NCBI GenBank assembly: GCA_964030785.1 | Contig: OZ034970.1 | Location: 40,252,377-40,316,376 of the forward strand | DNA length: 64,000 nt | Reading direction: 5' to 3' | Origin: Siderastrea siderea | Lineage: Eukaryota > Cnidaria > Anthozoa > Scleractinia > Rhizangiidae | Part shown: positions 44,030-56,924 of the stretch, piece after piece | Layout of the letters: the number at the start of each line of letters is the position of its first letter | Position numbering within the stretch: the stretch's first letter is position 1 | Notes under the pieces: model-generated | What the model saw: only the letters and a program-made list of their open reading frames with translations | What the model was told of the DNA's origin: nothing | The model's database searches: none | Made by a program: the position numbers and the translations under genes

Positions 44030-44674
44030 TCAACCACTTGGCAGCTTCAAACACTTTCTTGGCCTGACATTCTGTGGTAATGTATAACTTTTGTATTTTA
44101 ACTTTCTTTTTAGCTGTACTTTAATAATTCCTGCTTCTTTAGATAATCTAGGCAACACACTCACTGTATTTACTACATTTGCAGGCACATTCACAATGTT
44201 TCCACATATTTTCATTTGCTTCCCACGCGGTGCCTCATGCACCTTTTCAGGTACTAGTCTAGGAGATACTAGTCTCCATTCTAATTCATTTAAATCCAGA
44301 TTCTTTGGCTTATATGGAAATCCCATTCTATTCACTGTGGCACATCTTGGAATTTTATTTTTTCTCAAATTGGCTAAACAAGTTCTACAGATCCACTTAT
44401 TACCTAATTCACAATTTGAATTAACACAGATACATTGTTTACAAGCACTATTCTTCAATTCTGATAATACTCTTGCGCACTGAACACTATGTCTGTACCA
44501 CAACTGATCACAACAAATGCAGATATGGGTTGGCCCTTCTGCAACCACTTTATGAAACAAGGACACTAATTGACTGATTGATTTACATAGATTTCTACTG
44601 CATTTCTTATGCCTTTTTCTTTCATGACTCATATTTACACCTACTTTTCTTTTATTTCCTCTTTTCAACTCATC

Positions 44675-44711
<37 letters not shown>

Positions 44712-44836
44712 CGTACTATAAAACTCTGCACACAGATCAAACTCGAACACTGTTCCTTCCCATAACATCCCGCCTGCCTAACTGCGAACTGCGTCGAGTC
44801 GCTAATCTCCCCATTCCCTTCGCTCTTACCGCTCAA
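44030..44836 (-). pseudogene. Helentron Rep N-terminal zinc region
   Basis: 268 open codons from the ATG at 44,836. A run of Asp encoded by an ATC/GAT microsatellite (44,682-44,711) is followed by a basic patch and paired Cys motifs (CICCDQLWYRHSVQC, CKQCICVNSNCELG, CRTCLANL). These Cys clusters are usual ahead of the Rep domain in PIF1/Helitron-like proteins. The frame breaks near 44,030. The region 43,680-44,030 has stops. Confidence 0.75.
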
Positions 44837-46049
44837 ACTTCAAACAAAACTTCTCCCACCCCCTAACCAAAAACCCGACTTCATACCCAGAACCTGATTC
44901 CCCTGCAACCCGCTCTTTAACTTCGCACATACCTAGTCGGAATTAACTTCACCTTTGGTTAACTTAACCTTACAGTCAAAATACTCAGCGCATTCCGCTC
45001 ATTATTTAGGAATAATTTTCATTAATCGGGGACGGATTCCCCTGCAGTTTTACAACAGCAGACTGCTTTTGTACGTGGAAAGGTGCCTGCAATTAAACAA
45101 ATCAGGCCAGACACGTCAAACCGCCAGCAGTCTGCTACTTGCACGTGAACAATCGCCAGATGTCAATAATAAACCAAACAGCATTCCTTATCTGGAACAA
45201 GGCTACCGTTGGAACATTAAAATATTCAATTTGAAAGTGGAATCTTGATTCCAATAATGCAATCCGTACGCGATTAATGAAAGTCATTCCCAAATAATAA
45301 GCGGAGTGCCCTCAGTATTTCGACTGTAACATCAACGTCTCTGCAGCGATAGCCTGCAAAACACTCGTATTTTTTCGGTTCCTCCGTGCAAACGCTAAAA
45401 GTCACGTAGACCACACAAACACAACTCCAAACTTGAATAACTTAACCCCAAAAAGTACATTATACGCATGCGCACAACACATTTGTCCGAATAATACAAG
45501 TCTGGATTAGTGACCAGCCAAACTGCAAGTGAAAGCAAATACAGACAATACACCCTCTAAAAAAACGTTGTCATTTTTGTGCCCTACAGCGAAAATCTCA
45601 GTGTTTCCATTAAGGACTCATGACACGGCTGGTCCCGTTAAATGTGAGTTAAAAGGAAGAAAGACGGGTGCCACATTCGATTTCCTGTAGACAGGTGAAG
45701 GTAAAACATCGGGGTCCTTTTTAAAGGGAATTTCAAGACGACATTAAGTTAACTCATTCGAACTGAACGAGGAATATATCCCACTGAAGTCACTGTTGTA
45801 AAACTAAAAGCAATTTTTGAAACATCGTTTAAGTCTTCTTCTCTGTCACTGTTCAATAGTGTACCTTCGTCAGGGTTGTGTTGTACATCAAATGATGGAT
45901 ACTCTTCTGTTCCAGTCCTATAAACAATTTCCACTTTGCTTCGCGACATCTCTTAATTACCTTGAGAATTTAAAAGAGAGGAAATGTAATCAGTTAAGAA
46001 GTTATTCCTCAGGGAAGAGTTATGTTAGCTCTATTGCATTTACTACTTG
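44837..46049. other. Region upstream of the Helentron, no supported gene
   Basis: Possible 5' leader of the right Helentron up to about 45,000. Beyond that are short frames on both strands (44955-45248 plus, 45749-45949 minus) without recognisable motifs. No repeat boundary was found. Confidence 0.35.
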
Positions 46050-46051
46050 TA

Positions 46052-47659
46052 AGGTGTTTCGATACAGTTTTTTGGGACCATATCTAACTTTTTGAATTGG
46101 CTCTTAGACAGTCTTCTCCTTGTCAGATCAACGTGAAATTTGCAATACTTGTTTGTTTTGGATTGAACTTTAGCGTGGTTTACATTTTGTAAAAATCGAT
46201 ATTTCCATGACAACGATAAACAAAAATCCTCGAAAACAGTAAAATTGAAATTTTGCACGATCCAGCTTTCGCTTCGAAAAGCAAATACTAGCATTTTAAA
46301 CTGTGGTGTATGGCAAACAAAGTATACAAGAACAAAAAAATTCTGTAAGTTTGTTTTGAAGTAAATCGCAAAAACATTTTCAACCTTAGTTTTTGCCTAG
46401 TAATAGTAAATGCACCGAAAAATAATCAACGCTTTGATGAAATGGCTAGTAAATACTGTTAAAATGTGTCTTTTATTTACTATTTGACGCCTAGAAAGTT
46501 TTGTTGAAACTGGTGTTCGCGATCTCGAGAACGACTTGTTTTTCTAAGATCATTGGCGTAATAATTTTGTGGTAATTTTTTAATTTGAGCGCTTTTGCGA
46601 AAATCTTAAGAACGGCTCGATAGATTTTTTTAAAACATTCAATATGCGTGCTTGACGATGTGACCAATTTTAGTTTTGAGTCTTATTAACATTGATTCAC
46701 TGGAACACTCTTAGATTTAACGTTAAAGAGGATGTATGAACCGACGGAGAAGGTTGCGTTACAAATTCACAGTTGGCAAGTGCATGCTAATATATTCAAA
46801 GTAATGCGTTATTCATTGCTTCGTGATTTTCATCCGGTTTCTTTGTTCTTTGTTGCACTGTAGATTACAACGAAAAATAAAAATCACGGAGGAATGCATT
46901 GCGCATTACTTTGAATATATTAGCATTTACTTGCCAACTGTTTATATGTAACGCAAGCCTTTCCGTCGGTTCATACATCCTCTTTAACGTCAAATCTAAA
47001 AGTGTTCCAGTGAATCAATGTTAATAAGACTCAAAACTAAAATTGGTCACATGGTCAAGCACGCGTGTTTAATGTTTTAAAAAAATCTATGGAGCCGTTC
47101 TTAAGATTTTCGCAAAAGCGCTCAAATAAAAAAATTACCACAAAATTATTATGCGAATGATCTTAGAAAAACAAGTCGTTCTCGAGATCGCGAACACCAG
47201 TTTCAACAAAACTTTCTAGGCGTAAAATAGTAAGTTAAAGACACATTTTAACAGTATTTACTAGCCATTTCATCAAAGCGTTGATTATTTTTCGGTGCAT
47301 TTACTATTACTCGGGCCAAAACTAAGGTTGAAAATGTTTTTGCGATTTACTTCAAAACAAACATACAGAATGTTTTTGTTGATGTATATTTTGTTTGCCA
47401 TACACCACAGTTTAAGTTGCTGGTGTTTGCTTTTCGAAGCGAAAGCTGGATCGTGCAAAATTTCAATTTTACTGTTTTCGAGGATTTTTGTTTATCGTTG
47501 TCATGGAAATATCGATTTTTACAAAATGTAAACCACGCTAAAGTTCAATCCAAAACCAACAAGTATTGCAAATTTCACGTTGATCTGACAAGGAGAAAAC
47601 TGTCTAAGAGCCGATTCAAAAAGTTAGGAATGGTCCCAAAAAACTGTATCGAAACACCT
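46052..47659. mobile_element. 1.6-kb foldback element (near-perfect palindrome)
   Basis: Inverted arms of about 800 bp (46,052-46,848 and 46,872-47,659) flank a loop of only ~25-50 bp near 46,860. Ends are AGGTGTTTCGATACAG and its complement, flanked by TA (46050-46051 and 47660-47661). Matching open frames in both arms (46043-46294 minus and 47417-47662 plus) are the same sequence read twice, and I see no transposase. The TA duplication suggests Tc1/mariner-type mobilisation. Confidence 0.85.
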
Positions 47660-47664
47660 TAAAG

Positions 47665-48145
47665 CTTAGTTAAACATTTCAGGATACAAATTAGCGAGAA
47701 AAGTTTAACACAACGTTTCGATGCCGCCATGGCATCATTTTCAAGTGACAAAATAAAATTCCAATATATACAGTGTGGGGAGATAAAACGTAACAATAAG
47801 TAACGTATTTAGCATTCTAAATTTTGTTGCATGGTAAGTATGTCTAAACAAAGATGGATGGAGTCCGATTGCGTGTTCACGCTAGGCTTCTCTTTATTTA
47901 TGAACAACATCTCATAAGTTAAACAGTCTAGTTTCCGTTGAATTTCTTGAGGACGGAAAAGTTACTGGTAAGGTCGCCGATGGCTGTAATGCCGTCTTCG
48001 TTCTTTAAATGCTTGTTAATTGCTAATAAACGGTGTTCTTCAATAGGTTGTTTGTGAATGCCGGCTAGTGTAGCCGACATACTCTGCATCGCACAGATCA
48101 CATTGATAATTGTACACCACGCATTGTTGGTTAATTAAAGGTGGC
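47665..48145 (-). mobile_element. Second Penelope-like GIY-YIG remnant
   Basis: Read on the minus strand from about 48,145, it encodes YQCDLCDAEYVGYTSRH (GIY-YIG type core), then after a frame change NKHLKN and GDLTSNFSVLKKF, ending in a tail that contains TGATGCCATGGCGGCATCG. It is a different lineage from the copy at 20 kb. Inactive because of frame changes and stops. Confidence 0.6.
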
Positions 48146-48660
48146 TTGGTTCACGCATCTTATTCTAAAGCTTAGTTATTCTCGTAATTTCAATTTGAGG
48201 ATCATTTGAAAAAAATATCTTTCACTTGCATGTAAAATAGGTTAAGTTTCACCGGCCTTTGTGATTGTATCCTTTTTAGCGAAAAACACAAGTTGCCGAA
48301 AACATTAAGCGTTTTGTTCGAAAAAATAGAGACTTACGAAGAGGCCTATGTACTACGCGCAGAATTTAGTGGCCGTTACACAGATGTTGGCATAGTTTTG
48401 GACAAAACTTTTCCATCGTAGCGAAAATTTATTAACCTTGCGACACTTGAAATGGCTTCTAATTTCCCTATAAGGTAAAAAGCAGGCCTGTGCGCGGTGA
48501 AGCAATCAGCTGGCAATTCAATGAACGAAATCGAGAACTTAATAATTGAGATTATTTTTTTTTCGATTCGGCAACAAAATTCGCAAATTCATACTCCTTT
48601 TCATTATAGCGCTTAATGTTAGTGTTTGGAAAAAATAGATTCAAGTGTTTTTCACCTTAA

Positions 48661-48866
48661 CCCTTTCATTCCTAGACCAAGTAATGGTGAGATGATTTGT
48701 CACTCTAACTTTTTAATCTGTTGACAAAATCCTACCGTGTTACCATTCAAATGAAACTCTTTGGCAGAACTTTTGCACAGGACTATTTATTTCTTAGGAT
48801 TTTACGAAACGAAATTTGGAATTTGTGGTGAATTTTTTGCTTTGGCCACTTTAAGAGTGAATGGGG
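48661..48866. mobile_element. MITE related to 17,210-17,412
   Basis: Ends CCCTTTCATTCCTAGA and AAGAGTGAATGGGG, with TTAA on the left (48657-48660) and GTAA on the right. A 205-bp relative of the TTAA-MITE at 17.2 kb. The stretch 48,146-48,660 has no gene. Confidence 0.6.
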
Positions 48867-48870
48867 TAAG

Positions 48871-51545
48871 GGTCGATTTCCACTGTCGCGGAAATTTTAC
48901 GTGCGTACGGACGTGTCAATTTAATTGGCTTTACGTGCGTAGATAAAATTAGAGACGACGTATGAGCGGCTTACGTTATCGCAAAAAGTTATTCCCACTA
49001 ATTTTTTGTTGTACTTAATTTCGCAGAAAATTAGGGAGCTCAGTTTATTTCGCGAGTATTCATCTTCACGATTCCAGGTAAAAAGTGAAGAAAGGTGTAT
49101 TCAATTTCGCGGCATTCCCGTTGGTTTAGGGACGGACCATTAGAAAAGTGAAATGGGGGGGGGGGGGGGGTGGGGGGGGGATTTTTAGCCTGCCAGAATT
49201 TTTTTTTGGCTCATTTCCTGTGCAAGAATTTTTTTTTGGCTACAGCCCTATGCGCTTTAAAATTTAATTTACTGAAGGAGGTTGCAAAAGTAAATAGCGT
49301 TTTATAGTGAAAAATTGTGTAATATTATTGATCAGTACATGTATGGATTTTTTATAAAAGACGTATTCATATGAAATGATTTGATACAAACAGTGGTGTC
49401 CAGAAAGATTAATTTATAAAATATACAGTACATACACTGTTATTCCCTTAATTTAAGAACAATTCTTTTCAAAAACGTAGCTCATAAATTTGCCTTTAAA
49501 ACTTTTGATATAAAATACATACAGATACCTTCTAACCCTTTGCTGGGAAGTTAAGGGTTATAATTTAATGTAACAGCTTTTTGAGGATGTAGACACAGTG
49601 GAAGAGTGCTAAAATGTCAAAAATGCAACATATACAAACACACGTAGGCTTCAAACGGATAAGGATCGAAAACCACATTTGACAGTTGGCCACCTTTGAA
49701 TAACCAATAGAAATCCTGGATTTTTGATCCACACAGTGGCTATAAATACAAACGGGAAACACTTGCCAAACAGAATGCCTTGCCATTCTCAAACGTACAC
49801 GAGGTTGCATAAGAGCAACTCGCAAAACCGATCCCGGCAACTGATGAGACCCATGTGGAGGGTCGAAACCATGGTCTTGCCTGTACAAATCGGCAGTCGA
49901 AAGACTTGCTTACAAAACGAGGAAACATATCAAGCTCCATAGACACGAAACTCACAGTTTCGAAAGGGGCTAATTGTTACACATTTCACTGAACGGCTCA
50001 ATGTCAACAAACGGTGTCAAAGCTCAAACACGTTTTAATGGCACTTTATAAAACCAAGACAGTCATTGCAACGACAAATCTTACGAGCCACTGTTCATAT
50101 CCTTTCTTAAAAATCACGTACTTGTCAGTGCAAAAATATTAAGAGGCTACATTATCTAAATGTTTCCATTGTTAGAAGTCGTGCAGGCCTGTCGCTCCTT
50201 GCTACTCCCAACTTAAACCAATTTCCCTTCGGCTTGAATTTGCCCTTCACTCATTTACTATCGGTTATTTTGAACTCCCGCTATTTCAAACTTTTTTTGT
50301 TTCCCCTGACGGTTCAAAATAACGGGGTTCAATTGTATGACTATGACTATAAAAACAACAAAAAATTTGTTCCAGGCGAAGGTATCCCCCTCCCGACAAA
50401 AGAAATATTAATTATGAAAACAATATTTTATAGCATCCTGGCAGAGCCCCAGAAAATTTCCAATTTTTTAAACACTGGAGACACTACTTGAGCACTTTGG
50501 CAGAACGAATTATGGTTTCATATCAAAATGAGGCCCATCTTGTGCATGAAGTTTCTTCGGACATTTTCCCTTGCATGAACTTTTTTTGGGTTTTTTCCCC
50601 ACCCCCCATCACTCTTCTAATGGTCCGTCCCTTAGCCTCCCGTTTTCCTAAAAAACGGAATTTTCACAATTAACTAAACTGAATAAGGAGTTAAATTTTT
50701 AAGAGCAATTCTCTGTAAGAATCAAACAAAGTGGGAAATGAAAGATTTACACCCCCAACTCAAATTTGCATGCAAGTAGATATCCACGGGGGATGTTCGA
50801 AAATGACCATTATTGAGGTCATAACTTAATTTTTGCCATGGTAACAGCGAATGTTTGTTGACGCCCGAGAGCCCAATCTTTCATTACAATTACCGTAAAC
50901 AAAATAAACGGCGAATTAACTACACCATGTCTCGGCCATTTTAATTCGTGAGTAAAACAAGCAGTACATTTCTTTTAATATCTCCAAAAGTACATCAGTT
51001 CTAGAATTGAAACTACATGGATAGCTTACAACAGACATTGTAGTTACTAAATCTTTAAAATTCTCAGCGGGGCGGGCTTATTTTGTTTTCATGGCAATCA
51101 ACAACGAAACCATAAAAATGAGATTTCTTAAATTTTGTCAAATTAACATTCCGTAAATTTGCTGGAAAAGTATATTTTCAAGAACAAAACGTAAAGTTTT
51201 TACTTCAGAACAATTACTGCAACAAGTCCATTACTCACAATAAGTAAAATTCGCAGCCTCTTTTTTCGCGAGTATTAATTTTCGCGATTTTTTTTTGAAA
51301 AAAAAAAAATGAAAATCGCGAAATTAAGTACGCACAAAAATTAGTAAGAATAAGGTGTTCACGTGATTTGTTAGTGTTTGGCGCTGACTATTTGCGTAGA
51401 TATTACTATCAAGACGTTTCAGTTGATCTTAGCAAAAAATGTCTTCCTCTGACTACGATTACACTGTTTTTAAAGGTACTCACGTTAAGCCAATTAAATT
51501 CAAGCCCGTACGCACGTAAAATTTGCACGACCGGGAAAATCCACC
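48871..51545. mobile_element. Candidate 2.7-kb element with ~65-bp terminal inverted repeats
   Basis: GGTCGATTTCCACTGTCG...TTTTACGTGCGTACGG at the left and the imperfect complement at the right (51,483-51,545). Secondary matches, such as TTTCGCGAGTATT, lie near both ends. A separate TTA-flanked element (49,129-50,631) is nested in it. No transposase frame. Moderate divergence of the ends. Confidence 0.5.
49129..50631. mobile_element. 1.5-kb DNA transposon, TTA target duplication
   Basis: Ends GGGACGGACCATTAGAA and TTCTAATGGTCCGTCCC (inverted), flanked by TTA at 49126-49128 and 50632-50634. A poly-G/poly-C run lies just inside each end. A 3-bp TWA duplication points to PIF/Harbinger-type mobilisation. 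Internal open frames (e.g. 49565-49888 minus) show no transposase motif, so it is non-autonomous. Confidence 0.7.
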
Positions 51546-51650
51546 ATAACTGACAGATGCGGCGAAAACATAGGATCAGCACGAGAATTTGCCACTTACT
51601 TACCTTCAGAAGTTCGAAACAGTCCTTGTCGCAAATGTGTTTAATGCATG

Positions 51651-51820
51651 CCACGATCCGTGATATAGATACGAAGCATAAGCAGGAGGGGTGCGTGTAA
51701 ACAACAAGTTTGTTTTGATGGCCACTTAGTACTATCCACGATCCGTGGTATAGATACGAAGCATAAGCAGGAGGGGTGCGTGCAAACAACAAGTTTGTTT
51801 TAGTACTATGGTATATAATA
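51651..51820. repeat. 85-bp tandem repeat, two copies
   Basis: CCACGATCCGTG...TAGATACGAAGCATAAGC occurs at 51,651 and 51,736 with very few differences. Confidence 0.85.
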
Positions 51821-52371
51821 TCGCAGTCATCTAACTGATCACAGGTTAGATAATCTGAAGCTAGATACATCCGCCGAGACAGATTAGCAGAATGTCAGGC
51901 CCTTACAACTGAACGTATAAAAAATCGCTCGAAATATAAAAGGAGCGAAGAAAGAGTTATACAAGCTGCTTGTTTAAATATTAATAACCAATTTAACAGT
52001 TCTGTAGACGTATTTGTATGAGTATGATTAAAAATTGCTTGATTGCTTGATTAATTGTTTCACAAGTTAATAGGGAAATCGAATGAAAAAAGGAGTCCTG
52101 CAGGGATTTTTTAACAGAAAGGGAAGGTTTTGATTAACTCTTTCATTTTGCAAACAGTAGTTTAGTTTCTGACTTAATAGTGTATTGTAGCTGATGAATG
52201 ACCGTGCGTAAATAAAGATTATTGAATTGTATTGTATTGTATCCGGTATTGTACATCTAGGTGATATTTTAAGACCACGTAAATTAACTTTCTTTGTTTC
52301 GGATGCTTGTGCCTACAAAGTTTTCTTACTAGATAGATCACTAGATAGATCACCAAATAACGAGGTTGTAA
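51821..52371. other. Non-coding, with a possible LINE tail
   Basis: Near 52,210-52,245 the sequence AAATAAAGATTATTGAA is followed by (TTGTA)n, which looks like the 3' tail of a non-LTR retrotransposon. No coding region is attached. Confidence 0.3.
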
Positions 52372-53500
52372 GAGGCAATGTCCACTAAGACCGAGCGAAA
52401 TCGAAAATATGTGGCACATGATGAAAAATCAAAATTCTCCATTTTTCGCCCAGAGATACCTTATGGTAGCTCTAGAAACGTGGTGGCATTTTTTTGTTGA
52501 GAAACTATTTTTAAACCTCCAAAAAATTAAAAAACCGTTACCGCACTACGTGTCTCTACAAACACCCCGAATAAACGCGAATCATACCTTCTCGTAAACT
52601 TCGCTCTGTTTAATTCGCGTCATGGAACAATCCTGTTTTGAGCTTAGAAATTTGCTGTTGAAGAGTTTACAAGTAATCTGAGTCAAATTATTCTTTTGTG
52701 GATTAATTGCCAAGGTCATGGCAGGCTGCTGAAAACCACTAAAATTCGCTTGCTTTGAATTCTCAATTTGGCACAGTTTTTCAAGAGAAAGTTTCCCTCC
52801 CCGGTAAGACACCGAATCACTTGAAATTCAGAATTCTAGAAAGAGGAAATGCCGTTCTTAATCCAGGTTTAAATATTAGTTTCGGGCTTTTTATCAGCGC
52901 CGAGTACAAACGCTCTCAAAATCCCGATAATTACAACATTAACACGTCAACAATTGGCACATACCTCCGACCAAAGAACCGAAAATGCGGACATTTCTTC
53001 TATTTTGGTTGGTATTCGGTTGTAATCCACAGCAGAAAGGTAATGTCTAGCTCATCTGAATATGGTATTGTCTAAATATCAGGTTCTGTGCGTACTCTTT
53101 CATAATAACCATCTTGGCGTCTGGGGTCAACAACATCACTGAAGCATCGCGTATTGGCAATCAACCCAAATGACTTATTTCCATCCCGCCTCCTTCAGGA
53201 ATAAAATGGTTTTGCCTTATTTGAACTTCAAAAGAGTTTTCTCCTATAAGACGTCTTTTCTCAGATCTGTATTCGTTGTAAAATTTCGAAACGATAATTT
53301 CTTGCCGAAAGCTTACAAGCCTGTTTAGTTTGAGTCACGCAACAAAATGTCACGCACTTGATTTTACCTGACGTCGGGTTTGACTTGGAGGGGGAAATGT
53401 ACAGGAAACAAAAAAACAACAACAACAAGCAAGCAAAAAACAAACAAACAAAAACAAAGCAATGAGAACTTTGAAAATCTGTGGACCCAAGGGTCAATTA

Positions 53501-53952
53501 CCGTCAACTGCCGCTTATATGCCCTGGGCTTCTACAACTTTGCAAGGGGTTTTGGGTAGGCTTGTAAACGGAAGGGCTTATATCCGGGGGGGCTTGTAAG
53601 TTTCGAAATGAGCCACAGCAGTGTTGATCGAAATACGTTTTTAATTTACAAGTTTTTAATTAACCTTTGAAACGTCACAATAAATCGAATTCATTTCAAT
53701 TTTAATTTAACAACAAAATCAAAAACAACGCGAACGTAACCGGAACGTAACAAAACAGAAGCTCAGAGTTCATCTTCGCAGTGCTCTGTGAGAGTGCTTA
53801 ATATTAAGGAAACAGGGAAACTAGAGGGCGACTTATATCCGGTGGAGCTTTCATCGGATGTATTTTTTTGTTTACAGGTAGATCGGCCTATAACCGAGGG
53901 GGGGGGGGGGGGGGGCTTGTAAGCGGTTGGGTTTATAAGTGGCAGTTAACGG
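53501..53952. mobile_element. MITE, 452 bp, TA target duplication
   Basis: Ends CCGTCAACTGCCGCTTATA and the near complement TATAAGTGGCAGTTAACGG, flanked by TA (53499-53500, 53953-53954). The interior repeats CTTATATCCGG-type words and a long G-run at about 53,900. Confidence 0.75.
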
Positions 53953-54334
53953 TATTTATGTATTTATCAGTATCATTAGAGGCAGTGAAGCCTTGCTAGA
54001 ACCTTGCCTGTTACTAGGGCTTTGAAAAATAAATTATTATTAGGTCTCTATGTATTGGTCTTCAAAAGATGGTCAAGACAGGAGTGAGAATGTAAAAATG
54101 TATGTTGAGTTTACTCAAGCCCAAACCAGGGGTGTGGCCAGGGGTGCCGGAACCGTCCTTTTCGTTCTTTATAAGCTTGTGAAACCGTTTTATGGCAAAC
54201 CTAGCGGATTACAATTCTATACATGAAACTCGAAATTAAGTTGAGTTTGAAACTCAACTCATGTTGAAACTCATCATGACAAGGAGTCCTAATGTTTAGG
54301 GCTCTTTGTCGCTTTCTGCCTGATCTTCTGAGCA

Positions 54335-54540
54335 GTGCAGGTGACGAAGGTGGAGAACCATCCTTGTGACGAATGGCTAACGCTCGAAACGTCAGCTTTC
54401 AATCTCTTCACGGTGGCTCAATTTACCTTATTAACTCAGTTGATAAATACAAAGTTTTGTGTTTCGCTTCCCCACCGATGCAGCACCACAGTTTCGCTAG
54501 AAACTAACCCCCTTGTTTGTCAAGAGAAAGTTGGTTGTGA
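54335..54540 (+). mobile_element. Penelope-like 3' tail
   Basis: Carries GGCTAACGCTCGAAACGTCA, CTCAGTTGATAAAT and the CACCGATGCAGCACCACAG block, all matching the remnant at 19.9-20.9 kb. No coding part. Confidence 0.6.
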
Positions 54541-56924
54541 GATTTTTCTCCGTCTTCTCACGGTTGAGGAGAACGAGCTCGGTTTCGATTAGAGCACTGC
54601 TATAGACGGTAGACCATCAGATGACAGGGCCTTAGTTTTCAGCGCAGATATTGGTCTTATAGGTGCCACGCCATATGCTCTTCATACACGGACGGATTCC
54701 TTCTTTAGAAAACTGTATATTCACACCATCAATCTTCCAAGTGGCAACCAAACGGCTTGCAATGGACGCGCACCGGATGACACTTAAGGATGGTTCTCCA
54801 CCGGGATCTTGATATCCTGTCCGGAATTTAGGAGGACAAATGTATCCGACTTAGTCTCCGCCGGCCTTGCGGTCGCAGGCTCCCTTCCCTCCATGGGAAG
54901 GGAAGGGAGCCAAGAGTTTGAACACCACGCCCAGCTCTGTACTAGTACTAATGCGCTAACTATGGTGGCCCTGCAGGACCTGCAGTGGTAGCAGCCAGCA
55001 CTGTCTTGCCGGAAGCTGACTGTCTTCAGGGCTGGTATGGTAGTGAATCTGCTTAATAACGTCTGCCATCACAGCGAGGAATGCACGAAAGTGGGTATGA
55101 GAAAAAAGTGTACTTACCAGAGCCCACTGGAGGGAAGACACCGATGTGCTGCAAAATAGCTTTGGACTCCGACTTGTCATTTCCACGGTCTGCTTTTCTC
55201 ACTTTCCCGTTCGAGGCATACTTAGAAAGCCCTGGTAGAACTCAACATGACCAACGTCGATTAGTTCCCTCTGCGCTATTCCCAGACAAGAGCGATGGGC
55301 TGGGCAAATGGTCCATGTTAAGAATACTAATTAAAAATACTTTTGCGCGTGCTAAAAGAAAATCAACCAAGCTCAACTTCTGAGTGGGTATCGCTGATTC
55401 CAATACTGCAAGTGTGACCCGAAAAGTCTTTTTTTTTTGCAACTGGAATGGCAAATGCTTGTTCATATCGCTTGTAAGAGGCGCAAACGCCTGCAACTAG
55501 TTTCTGAAAAGAATAAGTGACCTCTATTCGCAGCCAAGGGAGATAATGGTTTGATTGGCTATTGTACTCGGTGACAGGGGTCCTGACTGCGAGAACTCCA
55601 AAGAACCTATCCTTTTTCAATGGCGTGATATAGAGGAAGTGCTCTACAACTGCTGCGTTTTAAATCTGGCGTTTTCCTTTTTCTTTCTTTTTTTTTTACG
55701 AAAATTATCAGTTTTTGAACATTTACTCAAAGCCGATCCGTACTTAAGACATTTTGTCTAGTTTCCAATAATGCCGCACCTGAAATTCTCACACGCCTGA
55801 TTTCCAACAAGAAAATCATTTCCACAAATGGCAGCTTCTCGAGGCGCCTTCCTCGACGCAACGCTGGTGGCTTGCAAATAATATTGAAATCCTTCACCGT
55901 GAAATTAACTAGACTTGAAAAGTCGACCTCTTGAAACGTCGAACTCTGCATAAGATATAAAAAAATTTATCGATGTTTGCTATTTTAGACTATCCGAAGC
56001 TTAGATACTTTCTGCTTCTAGTGAACACGTGACAATTTTTTCCTCTCGCCAGAGCGTCACAAAATGTACATCTATGTAATCTGCAACTTGTTTTGCACAG
56101 GTCAGAATTGTGTGGTGAATAGTCCCGTCATATGTAGTATCACTCTGTTTTACTAGTCGAAAGATATTTCAGGCATAACTTCGGCGGTGTAACATGACAC
56201 CAAAATGTGAATAAAACAAACACAGTTGTAGCCAAGTGCTACGCATTGAAAACTTACGATTATAGAGAAAAGTGAACTTAAAATTTTCAGGAAACTTGTA
56301 AAAAACAAATGGATGCCTTCTTTGTTAGCCTTCGATATGCTTTAGTTTAAATCATGGGAAAAAAATCAGCTATCTCTGCCGTTTGTTTTTACATTGAGGT
56401 AGTCCAGCATCTGGGATGAAAACGGGAAACGGTCATTCCGGTCGAGTTGCTGAAACAAACGCCATCACTATTTACATCGCCTTCTATCTTTTATAATTTC
56501 TTTCATAGCTTAAGTTATTTCAGACGTCCTAATCTTTCCATTTTTTTCCCATTTTTGCAATCCCATCACCAAAACCTATCCTGTGACTTGACCACAACCC
56601 GTTGCGTGACAGACAAATTTAGTTAAATCAGACCATAATAACAGTGCGGTTTCTGAGATGAATGTGGAGATCACACTGCAAAGTTATTTAGTTTCTTCAG
56701 GGAATTAACACTGGGAGATTTTAAAAATTCATTTGCCATTCGTTAAGGGATGTGAATGTGTTGGCGGAGTCGTTACTCATTACTTGAAAGTCAATCTGGA
56801 GATACCAGGAGATAACGGTCGATTCCACGCGTCAAGATGGCCCTTCAACAGTACACCTAAAACTTGACAAAACCTGGCATTTAGACAAAATCGTATTCAA
56901 GGTAAGCTAGATATGACCTTTATC
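54541..56924. other. Interior of the long-TIR element, no supported gene
   Basis: Several 60-100 codon frames on both strands, none with a recognisable domain. A perfect 12-bp palindrome of CTTCCCT/AGGGAAG words lies at 54,884-54,912. Poly-T/A runs at 55,425 and 55,690. Confidence 0.35.

Larger units (their letters stand above)
32740..44836 (-). mobile_element. Helentron copy, right arm (with two later insertions)
   Basis: Minus-strand Helentron reading from about 44,836 down to 32,740. It keeps the N-terminal zinc region and HUH motif that the left arm lacks. Gypsy-2 (34,090-38,726) and a 1.86-kb insertion (40,294-42,157) interrupt it. Without them, the 32,740-43,367 part is about 4.1 kb, the same as the left arm. 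The shared 3' end with the left arm at about 26,968/32,740 may be the true element terminus. All coding regions carry stops or frameshifts. Confidence 0.85.

Noticed and set aside
44091..44483. 130-codon plus ORF
   Set aside because: Antisense to the Cys-rich N-terminal part of the Helentron Rep.
46043..47662. Two similar ~80-codon ORFs in the foldback
   Set aside because: They are one sequence read in both arms of the palindrome and show no transposase motif.
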